From Arthrobacter sp. B1805 (lineage in GTDB: Bacteria > Actinomycetota > Actinomycetes > Actinomycetales > Micrococcaceae), in NCBI RefSeq assembly GCF_002929745.1, contig NZ_PJIQ01000001.1, positions 422,850 to 486,849 of the forward strand: a stretch of 64,000 bases of DNA, in the 5' to 3' direction. Shown piece after piece: positions 45,191 to 52,458 of the stretch. Every line of letters starts with the position of its first letter. Position 1 is the stretch's first letter. Position numbers and translations under genes: made by a program. Below the pieces are notes generated by a model. The model saw nothing but the letters and a program-made list of their open reading frames with translations. It was not told the origin of the DNA and ran no database searches.

Positions 45191-45787
45191 ATGGGAATCG
45201 ATGATGTATTCGCGGTCATCGCCGAAGGAACCCGCAGGCAGATACTCGAGAACCTGCGCGACGGCGACAAAGCGGTGGGGGAGCTCGTTGTCGAGTTGCA
45301 GGTGAGTCAGCCGACGGTCTCGAAACACCTCAAGGTCCTGCGGGAAGCGGGACTGGTTTCCATGAGAGCGCAGGGCCAGAAGCGCTACTACTCCCTGGAC
45401 ACTGCTCCGCTGGCACTGGTCGGCCAGTGGCTCGCGGCGTTCGATCGGCAGGCTGACCAGGACCACGGAATGCCGGTCGGGACGAACCTGCAGGATGTCG
45501 CGAACGGGGTCGAGGGCGGGAACACCACCGACACCTTCTCCGGGTCCGCCGGCGGCGCCCCCGCCGGGGCCCCCGCTGCGGACGAACAGGACGGGACGGC
45601 GGCCGGGGGAACGGATCCGGAGCTCGCCGAGGCAGGTGTCCTGGCGGCGGCAGTCCTGGCAGGGCCCGATTCGCCCTCCGGCGCAGACGTGCAGCGGCCC
45701 CCTATCGGACGGACGATGGGCCGGGCCGCGGAACGGGCCGCCGACCTCCTGTCACAGCTACGGCGACGCCGCGATCCGTCGTCCTGA
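45191..45787 (+). CDS. ArsR-family regulator with long C-terminal extension
   Basis: A 198-residue protein. Residues 1-80 are an ArsR-type winged helix: AEGTRRQILENLRDG, the recognition helix VSQPTVSKHLKVLREAGLV, and the wing GQKRYYSLD. No cysteine cluster for metal sensing is visible. Residues 100-198 are Gly/Ala/Asp-rich and low complexity, ending in an Arg-rich helix (GRAAERAADLLSQLRRRR). The start lies 49 bases after acuC, so co-transcription is possible. What it regulates is unknown. Confidence 0.85.
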   Translation: MGIDDVFAVIAEGTRRQILENLRDGDKAVGELVVELQVSQPTVSKHLKVLREAGLVSMRAQGQKRYYSLDTAPLALVGQWLAAFDRQADQDHGMPVGTNLQDVANGVEGGNTTDTFSGSAGGAPAGAPAADEQDGTAAGGTDPELAEAGVLAAAVLAGPDSPSGADVQRPPIGRTMGRAAERAADLLSQLRRRRDPSS

Positions 45788-45855
45788 TCGGGGCAGAGGG
45801 GTGAACAGTGCACAGGCGGGGCGGTGCCCTTTCACTTTGGTCACAACTGCCACTA

Positions 45856-45880
45856 GGATTATCCCCTAGGCGGATAATCC
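45856..45880. promoter_or_regulatory. Inverted repeat upstream of bldC
   Basis: GGATTATCC-cctaggc-GGATAATCC, perfect 9-bp arms around 7 bases, with a nested CCTAGG. It overlaps TAGGAT (45854-45859), a possible -10 element with TTCACT (45831-45836) 17 bases upstream. An operator for the bldC promoter, or less likely a terminator for the ArsR gene. Confidence 0.5.
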
Positions 45881-45982
45881 TTATGCTTCAAGGCGACACG
45901 CCGAACAGTCGCTCCGGGGGTAGTCTTTCTGATGCCGGTCTCAGGGTGAGTACAGGCCTCCAAGCAAAGGAATAGTGGTGAG

Positions 45983-46195
45983 ATGGCAGACGGGAATAAC
46001 TTCTCGGATGTGCAGTTTCTGACGGTCGCCGAAGTGGCGGAGCTGATGCGTGTCTCGAAGATGACCGTGTACCGGCTCGTCCACGCAGGAGACCTTCCGG
46101 CGGTGCAGTTCGGCCGCTCCTACCGCGTTCCCGAGTCAGCAGTCCAGGAGTTCCTTCACCGCGCACAGGTCGACGGGCAGACCGAGAGCGCCTGA
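45983..46195 (+). CDS. bldC: BldC-type MerR-like DNA-binding protein
   Basis: A 70-residue single-domain protein with an excisionase/MerR-type helix-turn-helix: LTVAEVAELMRVSKMTVYRLVHAGDLPAVQFGRSYRVPESAVQEFL. In Streptomyces BldC controls development and oligomerises along direct repeats; it is conserved in non-sporulating actinobacteria, where its role is less clear. ATG 45983. A strong dyad lies about 100 bases upstream. Confidence 0.93.
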   Translation: MADGNNFSDVQFLTVAEVAELMRVSKMTVYRLVHAGDLPAVQFGRSYRVPESAVQEFLHRAQVDGQTESA

Positions 46196-46387
46196 GGCGG
46201 CCGCCGTCCGGCCCGTTCTCCAAACGGATGTACCCTGTTAAGGAGCGTTTTGGGCGGGCTTCCGCCTGCTCATCTTTGTGTATCATCTCGGCAGCTGCCA
46301 CCAGGCATTCGCCGTTCGTCATCCCAGCGCGGTCCCCGGCTTCCGGCCGGAGTTCCGCTGGCAACCAAACAAGTTTGTGAGGACTCT

Positions 46388-46486
46388 ATGGGTTCAGTAA
46401 TCAAGAAGCGCCGTAAGCGGATGGCGAAGAAGAAGCACCGCAAGCTGCTTCGCAAGACGCGTCACCAGCGTCGCAACAAGAAGTAG
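46388..46486 (+). CDS. Ribosomal protein bS22 (AURKAIP1/COX24 domain)
   Basis: A 32-residue extremely basic peptide, MGSVIKKRRKRMAKKKHR followed by KLLRKTRHQRRNKK. It matches mycobacterial bS22 (about 33 residues, MGSVIKKRRKRMSKKKHR start), a small-subunit protein found near the decoding region in cryo-EM structures and easily missed by gene finders. ATG 46388 has a GAGGA site upstream. The 192-base gap before it holds no other gene; GGCGG-gctt-CCGCC near 46253 is a small hairpin. Confidence 0.93.
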   Translation: MGSVIKKRRKRMAKKKHRKLLRKTRHQRRNKK

Positions 46487-46528
46487 CAGGCGCCCGGCCA
46501 CGAGTCGGAGCGTGCCGAACGGTCCGGA

Positions 46529-46550
46529 TCCCAGCCCTCAGGGCATGGGA
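46529..46550. terminator. Hairpin after bS22
   Basis: Imperfect stem TCCCA.CCC / GGG.TGGGA, between the convergent bS22 and HAD genes. The flanking CGG/CCG may extend it. Confidence 0.4.
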
Positions 46551-46623
46551 GCCGGGCCGTCGTCGTTCTCCGGAGCACGAACCCGATTCCGCGGCGTCCC
46601 GGCGCCTCGGAGCGTCAGTGGTG

Positions 46624-47436
46624 TCAGCGGCTTCTGAACCGCGAGAACCCGCGCCAGAGTCCGTAGACCGCACCGGCCACGGTGGCCACACGCAGGCCGA
46701 GGGTTGCGGCGCGGCGCCCGCTGCGGAAGTCGTAGACCGGCCAGTTGTTCGCCCTGGCATGCCTGCGGAGTTTGCTGTCCGGATTGATCGCCACGGGATG
46801 GCCGACGACCGTCAGTAGCGGGATGTCGTTGTAGGAGTCGCTGTATCCCCAGCACCGCGCGAGGTCCAGGTTCTCCCGTTGGGCGAGATCCAGGACAGCA
46901 GCCGCCTTCGCCGGCCCGTGCAGGAAGTCACCGACGAGCTTCCCCGTGTAGAGGCCCTGGGCAACCTCGCCCACTGTGCCGAGGGCTCCGGTCAGTCCGA
47001 GGCGGCTGGAGATCACGGCCGCCACCTCCACCGGCGTCCCTGTCACGAGCCAGACCTGGCGGTTCGAGGACAGGTGCTGCTCGGCGAGTGCACGTGCACC
47101 CGGCCAGATCTTCGAGGCGATCATCTCGTCGTACACCTCCTCGCCGAGGGCGAGGATGTCCTCGTGGGCGATGCCGATGGCGAAGGCGAGGGCGGCATCA
47201 CGCACCGAGTTCACGTCCGTCATGGTCTCACCGCGCATGATGAAGCGGAGTTGTTTCCACGCCAGCCCGGCGGCGAAGCGGAGGGTGAAGGCCTTGCGTT
47301 GATACATCTTGCGCGCCACGTGGAACAGGCTCGCCCCGCGCATCAGCGTGTTGTCGACGTCGAAGAAGGCGGCCTCGCCCTTAATCTGTTCCGGATGCTC
47401 CGGGGAGGGCTTCGTGGCCCGGCTGGCGTCCGGCAT
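46624..47436 (-). CDS. HAD-superfamily IB hydrolase (SerB-like)
   Basis: A 270-residue HAD-IB phosphatase. Motif I is AAFFDVDNTLMRGAS, motif II VWLVTGTPVEVAA, and motif IV GYSDSYNDIPLLTVVGHPVAINPD. The substrate is unknown; relatives include phosphoserine phosphatase and CicA. The C-terminus has a hydrophobic stretch (LRVATVAGAVYGLWRGF) that may tether it to the membrane. ATG 47436. Divergent from the glutaredoxin-rex pair, 95 bases apart. Confidence 0.9.
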   Translation of the reverse strand: MPDASRATKPSPEHPEQIKGEAAFFDVDNTLMRGASLFHVARKMYQRKAFTLRFAAGLAWKQLRFIMRGETMTDVNSVRDAALAFAIGIAHEDILALGEEVYDEMIASKIWPGARALAEQHLSSNRQVWLVTGTPVEVAAVISSRLGLTGALGTVGEVAQGLYTGKLVGDFLHGPAKAAAVLDLAQRENLDLARCWGYSDSYNDIPLLTVVGHPVAINPDSKLRRHARANNWPVYDFRSGRRAATLGLRVATVAGAVYGLWRGFSRFRSR

Positions 47437-47531
47437 GATCCGAGTCTAGTCATGCGTCCTTCCCACCTGCTCCCCGGCACAGCAATGCCGCGGAAGTGCC
47501 CCCCGGGGTGCCGCCGAAGTACGGTGGAAGC

Positions 47532-47789
47532 ATGCAGACCCCGACGGACTCGCCCGGTGCCGGCGTCGTGCTCCTCACCCGGCCCGAGTGCCATCTCTGC
47601 GAGGACGCGCGGAGTGTCGTGGCACGGGTGGCGGCTGAACTCGGCGTCGATTGGCAGGAGCTGTCGGTGACCGAGGCGCCGGGTCTCGGTGCCCGGTTCG
47701 CGGAGGAGTTGCCCGTCCTCTTCATCGACGGCGTACAGCGCGACTTCTGGTCCATCGACGAAGCGAGGCTGCGCAGGTTGCTGGCCTGA
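47532..47789 (+). CDS. Glutaredoxin family protein (DUF836-like)
   Basis: An 85-residue thioredoxin-fold protein with a CxxC site in LLTRPECHLCEDARSV and the cis-Pro in EELPVLFIDG. The CHLC active site is typical of the actinobacterial glutaredoxin-like proteins encoded beside rex. Probably reduces disulfides in the cytoplasm with mycothiol or an unknown reductant. ATG 47532 follows GGTGGAAG. It lies 164 bases upstream of rex on the same strand. Confidence 0.85.
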   Translation: MQTPTDSPGAGVVLLTRPECHLCEDARSVVARVAAELGVDWQELSVTEAPGLGARFAEELPVLFIDGVQRDFWSIDEARLRRLLA

Positions 47790-47953
47790 AACGCTCCGTA
47801 CCGGATGACAGGGCAGTGCTGCACTGTCCGATCAGCCGGCTTGGAGGCGCCGCGTGGTCGGCATAAAGTGGTGGTACTTCCGCCCCCGACGCCGGGATCA
47901 CGGATCCGCTGTTCCGGACCGGGTGCGGCGGTGCTATCGACGGAGCGACGACA

Positions 47954-48655
47954 GTGACAACGCCGGACATGCCAGGCCTTCATCCCGTAGGCGATCCCGC
48001 GCGCCACATACCGCCTGCGTCCGTAGCCCGCCTGACCATCTACGTACGGGCACTCAATTCGCTGTTGGCCGAGGGCATCGAGCGTGTCTCCTCGGACGAA
48101 CTCGCCGACGCAGCCGGCGTGAATTCCCCGATGCTGCGCAAGGACCTCTCCTATCTGGGGTCCTACGGCACGCGTGGGGTCGGCTATGACGTGCAGTACC
48201 TCAACCGGCAGATCTCCGCAGCCCTGGGGCTGACACTGGACTGGCGCGTCGCCATCATCGGAGCGGGAAACCTCGGCCGCGCGCTGGCCGGCTACTCGGG
48301 GTTCGTGTCGCGCGGGTTCGAGATCGTGGCGCTCTTCGATGCTGACCAGCTCGTCGTCGGGTCAGAGGTCGGGTACCTCCGCGTCAGTTCGGTCGGTGAT
48401 CTCGAGACGGTGCTGGAACGTACGCGCACCAACATGGCTGTTCTCTCAGTCCCCGCGGCGGTCGCGCAGGAGCTGTGCGACCGTCTCGTCGCGGCGGGCA
48501 TCTCGAGCATCCTGAGTTTCGCGCCCGTGGTGCTCCAGGTTCCGCCGCACGTGCAGGTGCGGAAGGTGGACATGTCCACGGAACTGCAGATCCTCGCCTA
48601 TCACGCGCAAAGGGCGCAGGAGCCGGACCTCGGTCCGATCTCCCGCGCCCAGTAG
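47954..48655 (+). CDS. rex: Redox-sensing transcriptional repressor Rex
   Basis: A 233-residue NADH/NAD+-sensing repressor. The N-terminal winged helix has VSSDELADAAGVNSPMLRKDLSYLGSYGTRGVGYDV, and the Rossmann domain VAIIGAGNLGRALAGYSGF. The C-terminal swapped helix carries VDMSTELQILAYH. It represses respiratory genes when NADH is low and releases on NADH binding. GTG 47954 follows GGAGCGA. In relatives rex precedes hemA; here a convergent membrane gene follows after 16 bases. Confidence 0.94.
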   Translation: MTTPDMPGLHPVGDPARHIPPASVARLTIYVRALNSLLAEGIERVSSDELADAAGVNSPMLRKDLSYLGSYGTRGVGYDVQYLNRQISAALGLTLDWRVAIIGAGNLGRALAGYSGFVSRGFEIVALFDADQLVVGSEVGYLRVSSVGDLETVLERTRTNMAVLSVPAAVAQELCDRLVAAGISSILSFAPVVLQVPPHVQVRKVDMSTELQILAYHAQRAQEPDLGPISRAQ

Positions 48656-48671
48656 GTTCGCGGCGGTAGAT

Positions 48672-49337
48672 TCAGTAGCCCAGCTTCTGCGGGGCGAAGT
48701 AGGGGCGCGCGGGCTTGAGGTAGGTCATGATGACTCCGGCGAGGCCGAGGACCATCACGATGACACCCAGGGCCGTCGAGACCACCGGTGTCTCCGGCAT
48801 CGACTGCCCGCTGGCTTCGGCTGCCTGGGTCGCCAGCGGCAGCAGCAGGAGTCCGCCGAGCACGAAGAGCGCGTTCAGGGTCGCCAGCACGGTCGCGGTG
48901 ATGCGCGCCCAGTTCTGGCCCTTGCGGATGAAGATCGCGAGGACGACGTAGACCGCAGCGAAGAGGACGGCGAAGACGAGGCCGACCACCACGCCGACTG
49001 AAGCACCCGGCAGGTCCGGCACCTCGGCCGTCAGGGCCGAGATGATCGAGGACAGCAGCGTCAGGACGCCGGCGGCGAGGATCAGGTAGTAGGCACGCTC
49101 GACCTCACGGGGTGCGGGGCCCTTCCCGCTCGCGTCGGGATCACCGCCGGAGGTCGGATAGGCGTAGCCCGAGGGCTGGGCGGCCTGGTAGCCGTACTGG
49201 CCCCCGTCGTTCTGCTGCCCGTAGGGGCGGGGCTGGCCGGACTGGTGGTCCGGGCCCTGGCTGCCGCCGTTCGCGCCGGCGGGATTCCAAGCCGGCCCGC
49301 TGCCCTGTCCGTTCGGGTTGTCCTGTGGCGTGCTCAT
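48672..49337 (-). CDS. Four-helix membrane protein with Gly/Gln/Tyr-rich N-terminus
   Basis: A 221-residue protein. The first 75 residues are Gly/Gln/Asn/Pro/Tyr-rich and disordered, followed by four membrane segments: YYLILAAGVLTLLSSIISAL, VGVVVGLVFAVLFAAVYVVLAIF, ARITATVLATLNALFVLGGLLLL and TALGVIVMVLGLAGVIMTYL. This is the common architecture of actinobacterial DUF4064/DUF4190-like proteins; function unknown. ATG 49337 has GGAGG eight bases upstream. Confidence 0.8.
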   Translation of the reverse strand: MSTPQDNPNGQGSGPAWNPAGANGGSQGPDHQSGQPRPYGQQNDGGQYGYQAAQPSGYAYPTSGGDPDASGKGPAPREVERAYYLILAAGVLTLLSSIISALTAEVPDLPGASVGVVVGLVFAVLFAAVYVVLAIFIRKGQNWARITATVLATLNALFVLGGLLLLPLATQAAEASGQSMPETPVVSTALGVIVMVLGLAGVIMTYLKPARPYFAPQKLGY

Positions 49338-49464
49338 TGCGGCGTCCTCCGTTGATCTGATGCGGTCATCCTGCGCTGGTGCCCCCATGGACGTACCCGG
49401 CGTGGATGTGGTCCCTGTCAGCCTAGTTCGTCGCGTCGCGGCGGGCACAGTGCTTAACGCCGGC

Positions 49465-49495
49465 GGCCGGCGTCGTCCTCGGGACGACGCCGGCC
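49465..49495 (-). terminator. Terminator after the YceI gene
   Basis: Perfect 14-bp stem, arms 49465-49478 and 49482-49495, loop TCG, 39 bases beyond the stop of the minus-strand YceI gene. Confidence 0.75.
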
Positions 49496-49533
49496 GAGAG
49501 GCAGGCCGAAGGCGGTCTGCGTGGCGCGGCGGA

Positions 49534-50091
49534 TCAGACCGTGGCGACGGCGGGAGCCACGAAAGCGGCTTCGATGGTGATGGTCACCTTGTCACCGACG
49601 AGGACGCCACCGGCTTCGAGGGCGGCGTTCCAGGTCAGGCCGAAATCCTTGCGGGAGATGGTGGTCGATGCCGAGACACCTGCGCGGGTCGCTCCGAAGG
49701 GATCGACGGCGACACCGTTGAATTCGGCGTCGAGCACCACGGACTTGGTGATCCCGCGGATGGTCAGGTCTCCGTGGATCTTGTAGGTTTCGCCCGAGCC
49801 CTCGTGGGAGGTGGAGACGAAGGTGATCTCGGGGAACTCCTCGACGTCGAAGAAGTCGGCGCCCTTGACGTGGGCGTCGCGGTTCTCGTCGCCCGAGGTG
49901 AAGGACGCGGTCTTGATGGTGGCCGTGATGTTCGAGTCCTCGAGCGAGGAGCCGACGGTGAGGGAGGCGTCGACATCCTTGAACGAGCCGCGCACCTTGC
50001 TGATGCCGGCGTGACGGACGCTGAATCCGACCTCGCTGTGAGCGGGGTCGAAGGACCAGGTGCCGGAGGTGAGGCCTGAGGGGACAGTCAT
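49534..50091 (-). CDS. YceI family protein
   Basis: A 185-residue lipocalin-like barrel that binds polyisoprenoid or other lipophilic molecules in relatives. GTWSFDPAHSEVGFSVRHAG is the family start; then KVRGSFKDVDAS, FFDVEEFPEITFVST, YKIHGDLTIRGITKSV and SRKDFGLTWN follow. There is no signal peptide, so it is probably cytoplasmic as in other actinobacteria. ATG 50091 follows CAGGAGAAC. It is divergent from the histidine phosphatase; the 169-base gap between them has GCAT-gcgt-ATGC at 50139-50150. Confidence 0.9.
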   Translation of the reverse strand: MTVPSGLTSGTWSFDPAHSEVGFSVRHAGISKVRGSFKDVDASLTVGSSLEDSNITATIKTASFTSGDENRDAHVKGADFFDVEEFPEITFVSTSHEGSGETYKIHGDLTIRGITKSVVLDAEFNGVAVDPFGATRAGVSASTTISRKDFGLTWNAALEAGGVLVGDKVTITIEAAFVAPAVATV

Positions 50092-50260
50092 GATGTTCTC
50101 CTGGAAGAGTGGGTGGCGAATGCTTACGGGGTGTAGAAGCATGCGTATGCATGTTTTATTCCACACATCGCTCAAATGTTCAACCAAAGTGACGTCGGAG
50201 GTCGAGCGCGCCGCTCAGGCCGATTCGCCGAGCCGCGGGCACATGCGAGAAACTGGGACC

Positions 50261-50938
50261 ATGCAGCGATCAACCGTCCACCTGGTGCGCCATGGTGAGG
50301 TCCACAACCCGGAGGGGGTCCTCTACGGCAGGCTTCCCGAGTTCCACCTCTCCGACCTCGGCCGGCGGATGGCCGCACAGATGGCCGGGTACTTCGTGCA
50401 GCGACGCGACGAAGGCGCGAACATCGTGCATCTCGTAGCCTCCCCGCTGACCAGGGCACAGGAGACGGCGCAGCCCGTAGCCGATGCGCTCGCACTCACG
50501 ATCTCCACCGACGAGCGCATCATCGAGGCGGAGAACCGCTTCGAAGGCATGTCGAGGATCAAGAGCAGGCTCCGCCAGCCGCGGTACTGGCCCCTCCTCG
50601 TCAACCCGTTCCTCCCCTCATGGGGCGAGCCCTACAACCAGCAGGTCGAGCGGGTCATGGCTGGAGTGCACGATGCCCGCCGGCGCGCTGTCGAGCTGGC
50701 CGGGCCGGACGCGGTGGACCGGCCCGCCGAGGCGATCCTCATCAGTCACCAGCTACCCATCTGGGTGACGCGACTGGCCGCCGAGCACCGCCGCCTGTGG
50801 CACGATCCGCGTCAGCGTGAATGCACCCTCACGTCGGTCACCTCGCTCGATTTCGACGGCGACGTCATCACGCGCGTGCGGTACGCGGAGCCGAGCGCCG
50901 ATCTCCTGCCCGGTGCGGCGAATGTCCCCGGGGCGTAA
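50261..50938 (+). CDS. Histidine phosphatase family protein
   Basis: A 225-residue phosphoglycerate-mutase-like phosphatase. The catalytic site is STVHLVRHGEVHNPEGVLYGR, with SPLTRAQETAQP, an acid in the ENRFEGM loop, and the second His in AILISHQLPIW. Its position directly before the cytochrome c maturation operon is common in actinobacteria. The physiological substrate is unknown. ATG 50261; 39 bases separate it from the TlpA gene. Confidence 0.88.
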   Translation: MQRSTVHLVRHGEVHNPEGVLYGRLPEFHLSDLGRRMAAQMAGYFVQRRDEGANIVHLVASPLTRAQETAQPVADALALTISTDERIIEAENRFEGMSRIKSRLRQPRYWPLLVNPFLPSWGEPYNQQVERVMAGVHDARRRAVELAGPDAVDRPAEAILISHQLPIWVTRLAAEHRRLWHDPRQRECTLTSVTSLDFDGDVITRVRYAEPSADLLPGAANVPGA

Positions 50939-50946
50939 TAGAATTA

Positions 50947-50959
50947 CTACACGTCGTAG
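50947..50959. promoter_or_regulatory. CTAC-N5-GTAG dyad before the cytochrome c maturation operon
   Basis: CTAC-acgtc-GTAG (outer bases TT...AA also pair) 18 bases upstream of the TlpA start, within an AT-rich patch containing TAGAAT. The shape resembles BlaI/CopY-family operators (TACTACA-type half-sites). Confidence 0.4.
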
Positions 50960-50977
50960 AAATCAAGGGAAGAAGCC

Positions 50978-51595
50978 GTGACCGCAACCGCCCGTCCCAC
51001 GAACCGCCGACGCCTGCTCAGGCTGGCGGCGCTGGCCTTCGCCGTGCCGGTCTCCCTCGTGATGACGTCGTGCACGGCAGAGGATCCGCTGGCCCAGCAG
51101 GCAGCGGCGGGCGACGGCAAGAACTACATCGCAGGCGACGGCTCGGTCACCGAATACGCCGAGTCGGACCGCGGTCAGCCCGTCGAGGTATCGGGCACGC
51201 TGTTCGACGGAACGCCGGTCTCCAGTGCCGACTGGGACGACCAGGTGACGGTCCTGAACTTCTGGTACGCGTCCTGTGCGCCGTGCCGGGAAGAAGCCCC
51301 TGATCTCGTGTCGCTCCACGACGAGTACACGCCACAGGGTGCCGCGTTCTACGGCGTGAACATCCGCGACGAGCGGGCGACCGCCGAGGCGTTCGAGCGC
51401 AGCTTCGGCATCCCGTACCAGAGCTTCGACGACAAGGACGGCGGCGTCCTGCTCGACATGACGCAGTACGTGCCACCGCAGGCCGTGCCCACGACGATCG
51501 TGCTCGACCGCGAAGGGCGCGTGTCTGCCAGGATCCTCGGGCTCGCCGACCGCGGCACCCTCAAGGCCCTGATCACCGATGCCCTCGCCGAGTAG
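50978..51595 (+). CDS. TlpA-family thiol-disulfide lipoprotein (ResA/CcmG-like)
   Basis: A 205-residue extracytoplasmic thioredoxin. An Arg-rich signal peptide ends in the lipobox VMTSC (Cys32). The thioredoxin fold has the active site LNFWYASCAPCREEAPDLV and the cis-Pro in QAVPTTIVLD. It reduces the haem-binding cysteines of apocytochrome c using electrons from CcdA. GTG 50978 follows AAGGGAAG. First gene of TlpA-CcdA-ResB-CcsB. Confidence 0.93.
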   Translation: MTATARPTNRRRLLRLAALAFAVPVSLVMTSCTAEDPLAQQAAAGDGKNYIAGDGSVTEYAESDRGQPVEVSGTLFDGTPVSSADWDDQVTVLNFWYASCAPCREEAPDLVSLHDEYTPQGAAFYGVNIRDERATAEAFERSFGIPYQSFDDKDGGVLLDMTQYVPPQAVPTTIVLDREGRVSARILGLADRGTLKALITDALAE

Positions 51596-51616
51596 CGCGT
51601 TGCTCGCGCCGCGCCC

Positions 51617-52408
51617 ATGACGGGTCCGCTGGCCGTAACCGTTCCCCTCGCCGCGGGGAACGCCTTCGCCGACGCCGTGCTCAACGGGTCGATGCTCCTC
51701 GCCCTCCCGGTCGCGCTGCTCGCAGGCCTGGTCTCCTTCGTATCGCCCTGCGTCCTTCCGCTGGTGCCCGGGTACCTCGGGTACGTGACCGGCCTGACCG
51801 GCGTCGACCTCGAGAAGCAGAAGAAGGGGCGGATGGTCGCCGGGATCGGGCTCTTCGTCCTCGGCTTCTCCGCCGTGTTCATGGCCTATGGGACCCTGTT
51901 CGGCCAGCTGGGAGCCTTCCTCAGGGTGTCCCAGGGATGGCTCATCCAGGTCTTCGGCGTCGTCGTGATACTCCTCGGCATCGTCTTCATGGGCGGCCTG
52001 TCCTGGTTCCAGCGTGAGAGCAGGGTGCACGCCAGGGTCCCGGCGGGGCTCCTCGGGGCGCCGCTGCTCGGCGTGACCTTCGGCCTCGGCTGGGCTCCGT
52101 GCATCGGTCCGACCCTCGGCGCCGTGCAGCTGCTCGCGATCTCCGGCAACGACGCGACAGCCCTCAAGGGCGCCGTGCTGACCTTCGTGTACTGCCTCGG
52201 ACTGGGGCTGCCGTTCCTGCTGATCGCGCTCGGAGTGCGTCGCGGCATGGGGGCGCTCGCCTTCTTCCGGAAGCACCGGCTCCTGCTGCAGCGTGCCGGG
52301 GGAGGGCTCCTCGTGCTCGTCGGCGTGCTCATGGTCACGGGTGTGTGGAACTTCTGGATCACCCGGTTGCAGGACGTGCTGATCGGGAACGTGGTGCTGC
52401 CGATCTGA
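51617..52408 (+). CDS. ccdA: Cytochrome c biogenesis protein CcdA
   Basis: A 263-residue membrane protein with six predicted segments, carrying electrons from cytoplasmic thioredoxin across the membrane. The paired cysteines are in SFVSPCVLPLVPGYLGYVTG and FGLGWAPCIGPTLGAV. ATG 51617 starts 21 bases after tlpA. The product supplies reductant to the TlpA-like protein. Confidence 0.94.
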   Translation: MTGPLAVTVPLAAGNAFADAVLNGSMLLALPVALLAGLVSFVSPCVLPLVPGYLGYVTGLTGVDLEKQKKGRMVAGIGLFVLGFSAVFMAYGTLFGQLGAFLRVSQGWLIQVFGVVVILLGIVFMGGLSWFQRESRVHARVPAGLLGAPLLGVTFGLGWAPCIGPTLGAVQLLAISGNDATALKGAVLTFVYCLGLGLPFLLIALGVRRGMGALAFFRKHRLLLQRAGGGLLVLVGVLMVTGVWNFWITRLQDVLIGNVVLPI

Positions 52409-52458
52409 TCGGCGGCACGCACGGCAAGGAAGCAAACGACTCTGATGGGACAGGCACA

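Noticed and set aside
46366-46377. CAAAC-aa-GTTTG dyad before bS22 as a Rex or other operator
   Set aside because: Too short and lacks the TTGTGA/TCACAA pattern of Rex sites; it overlaps the ribosome-site region.
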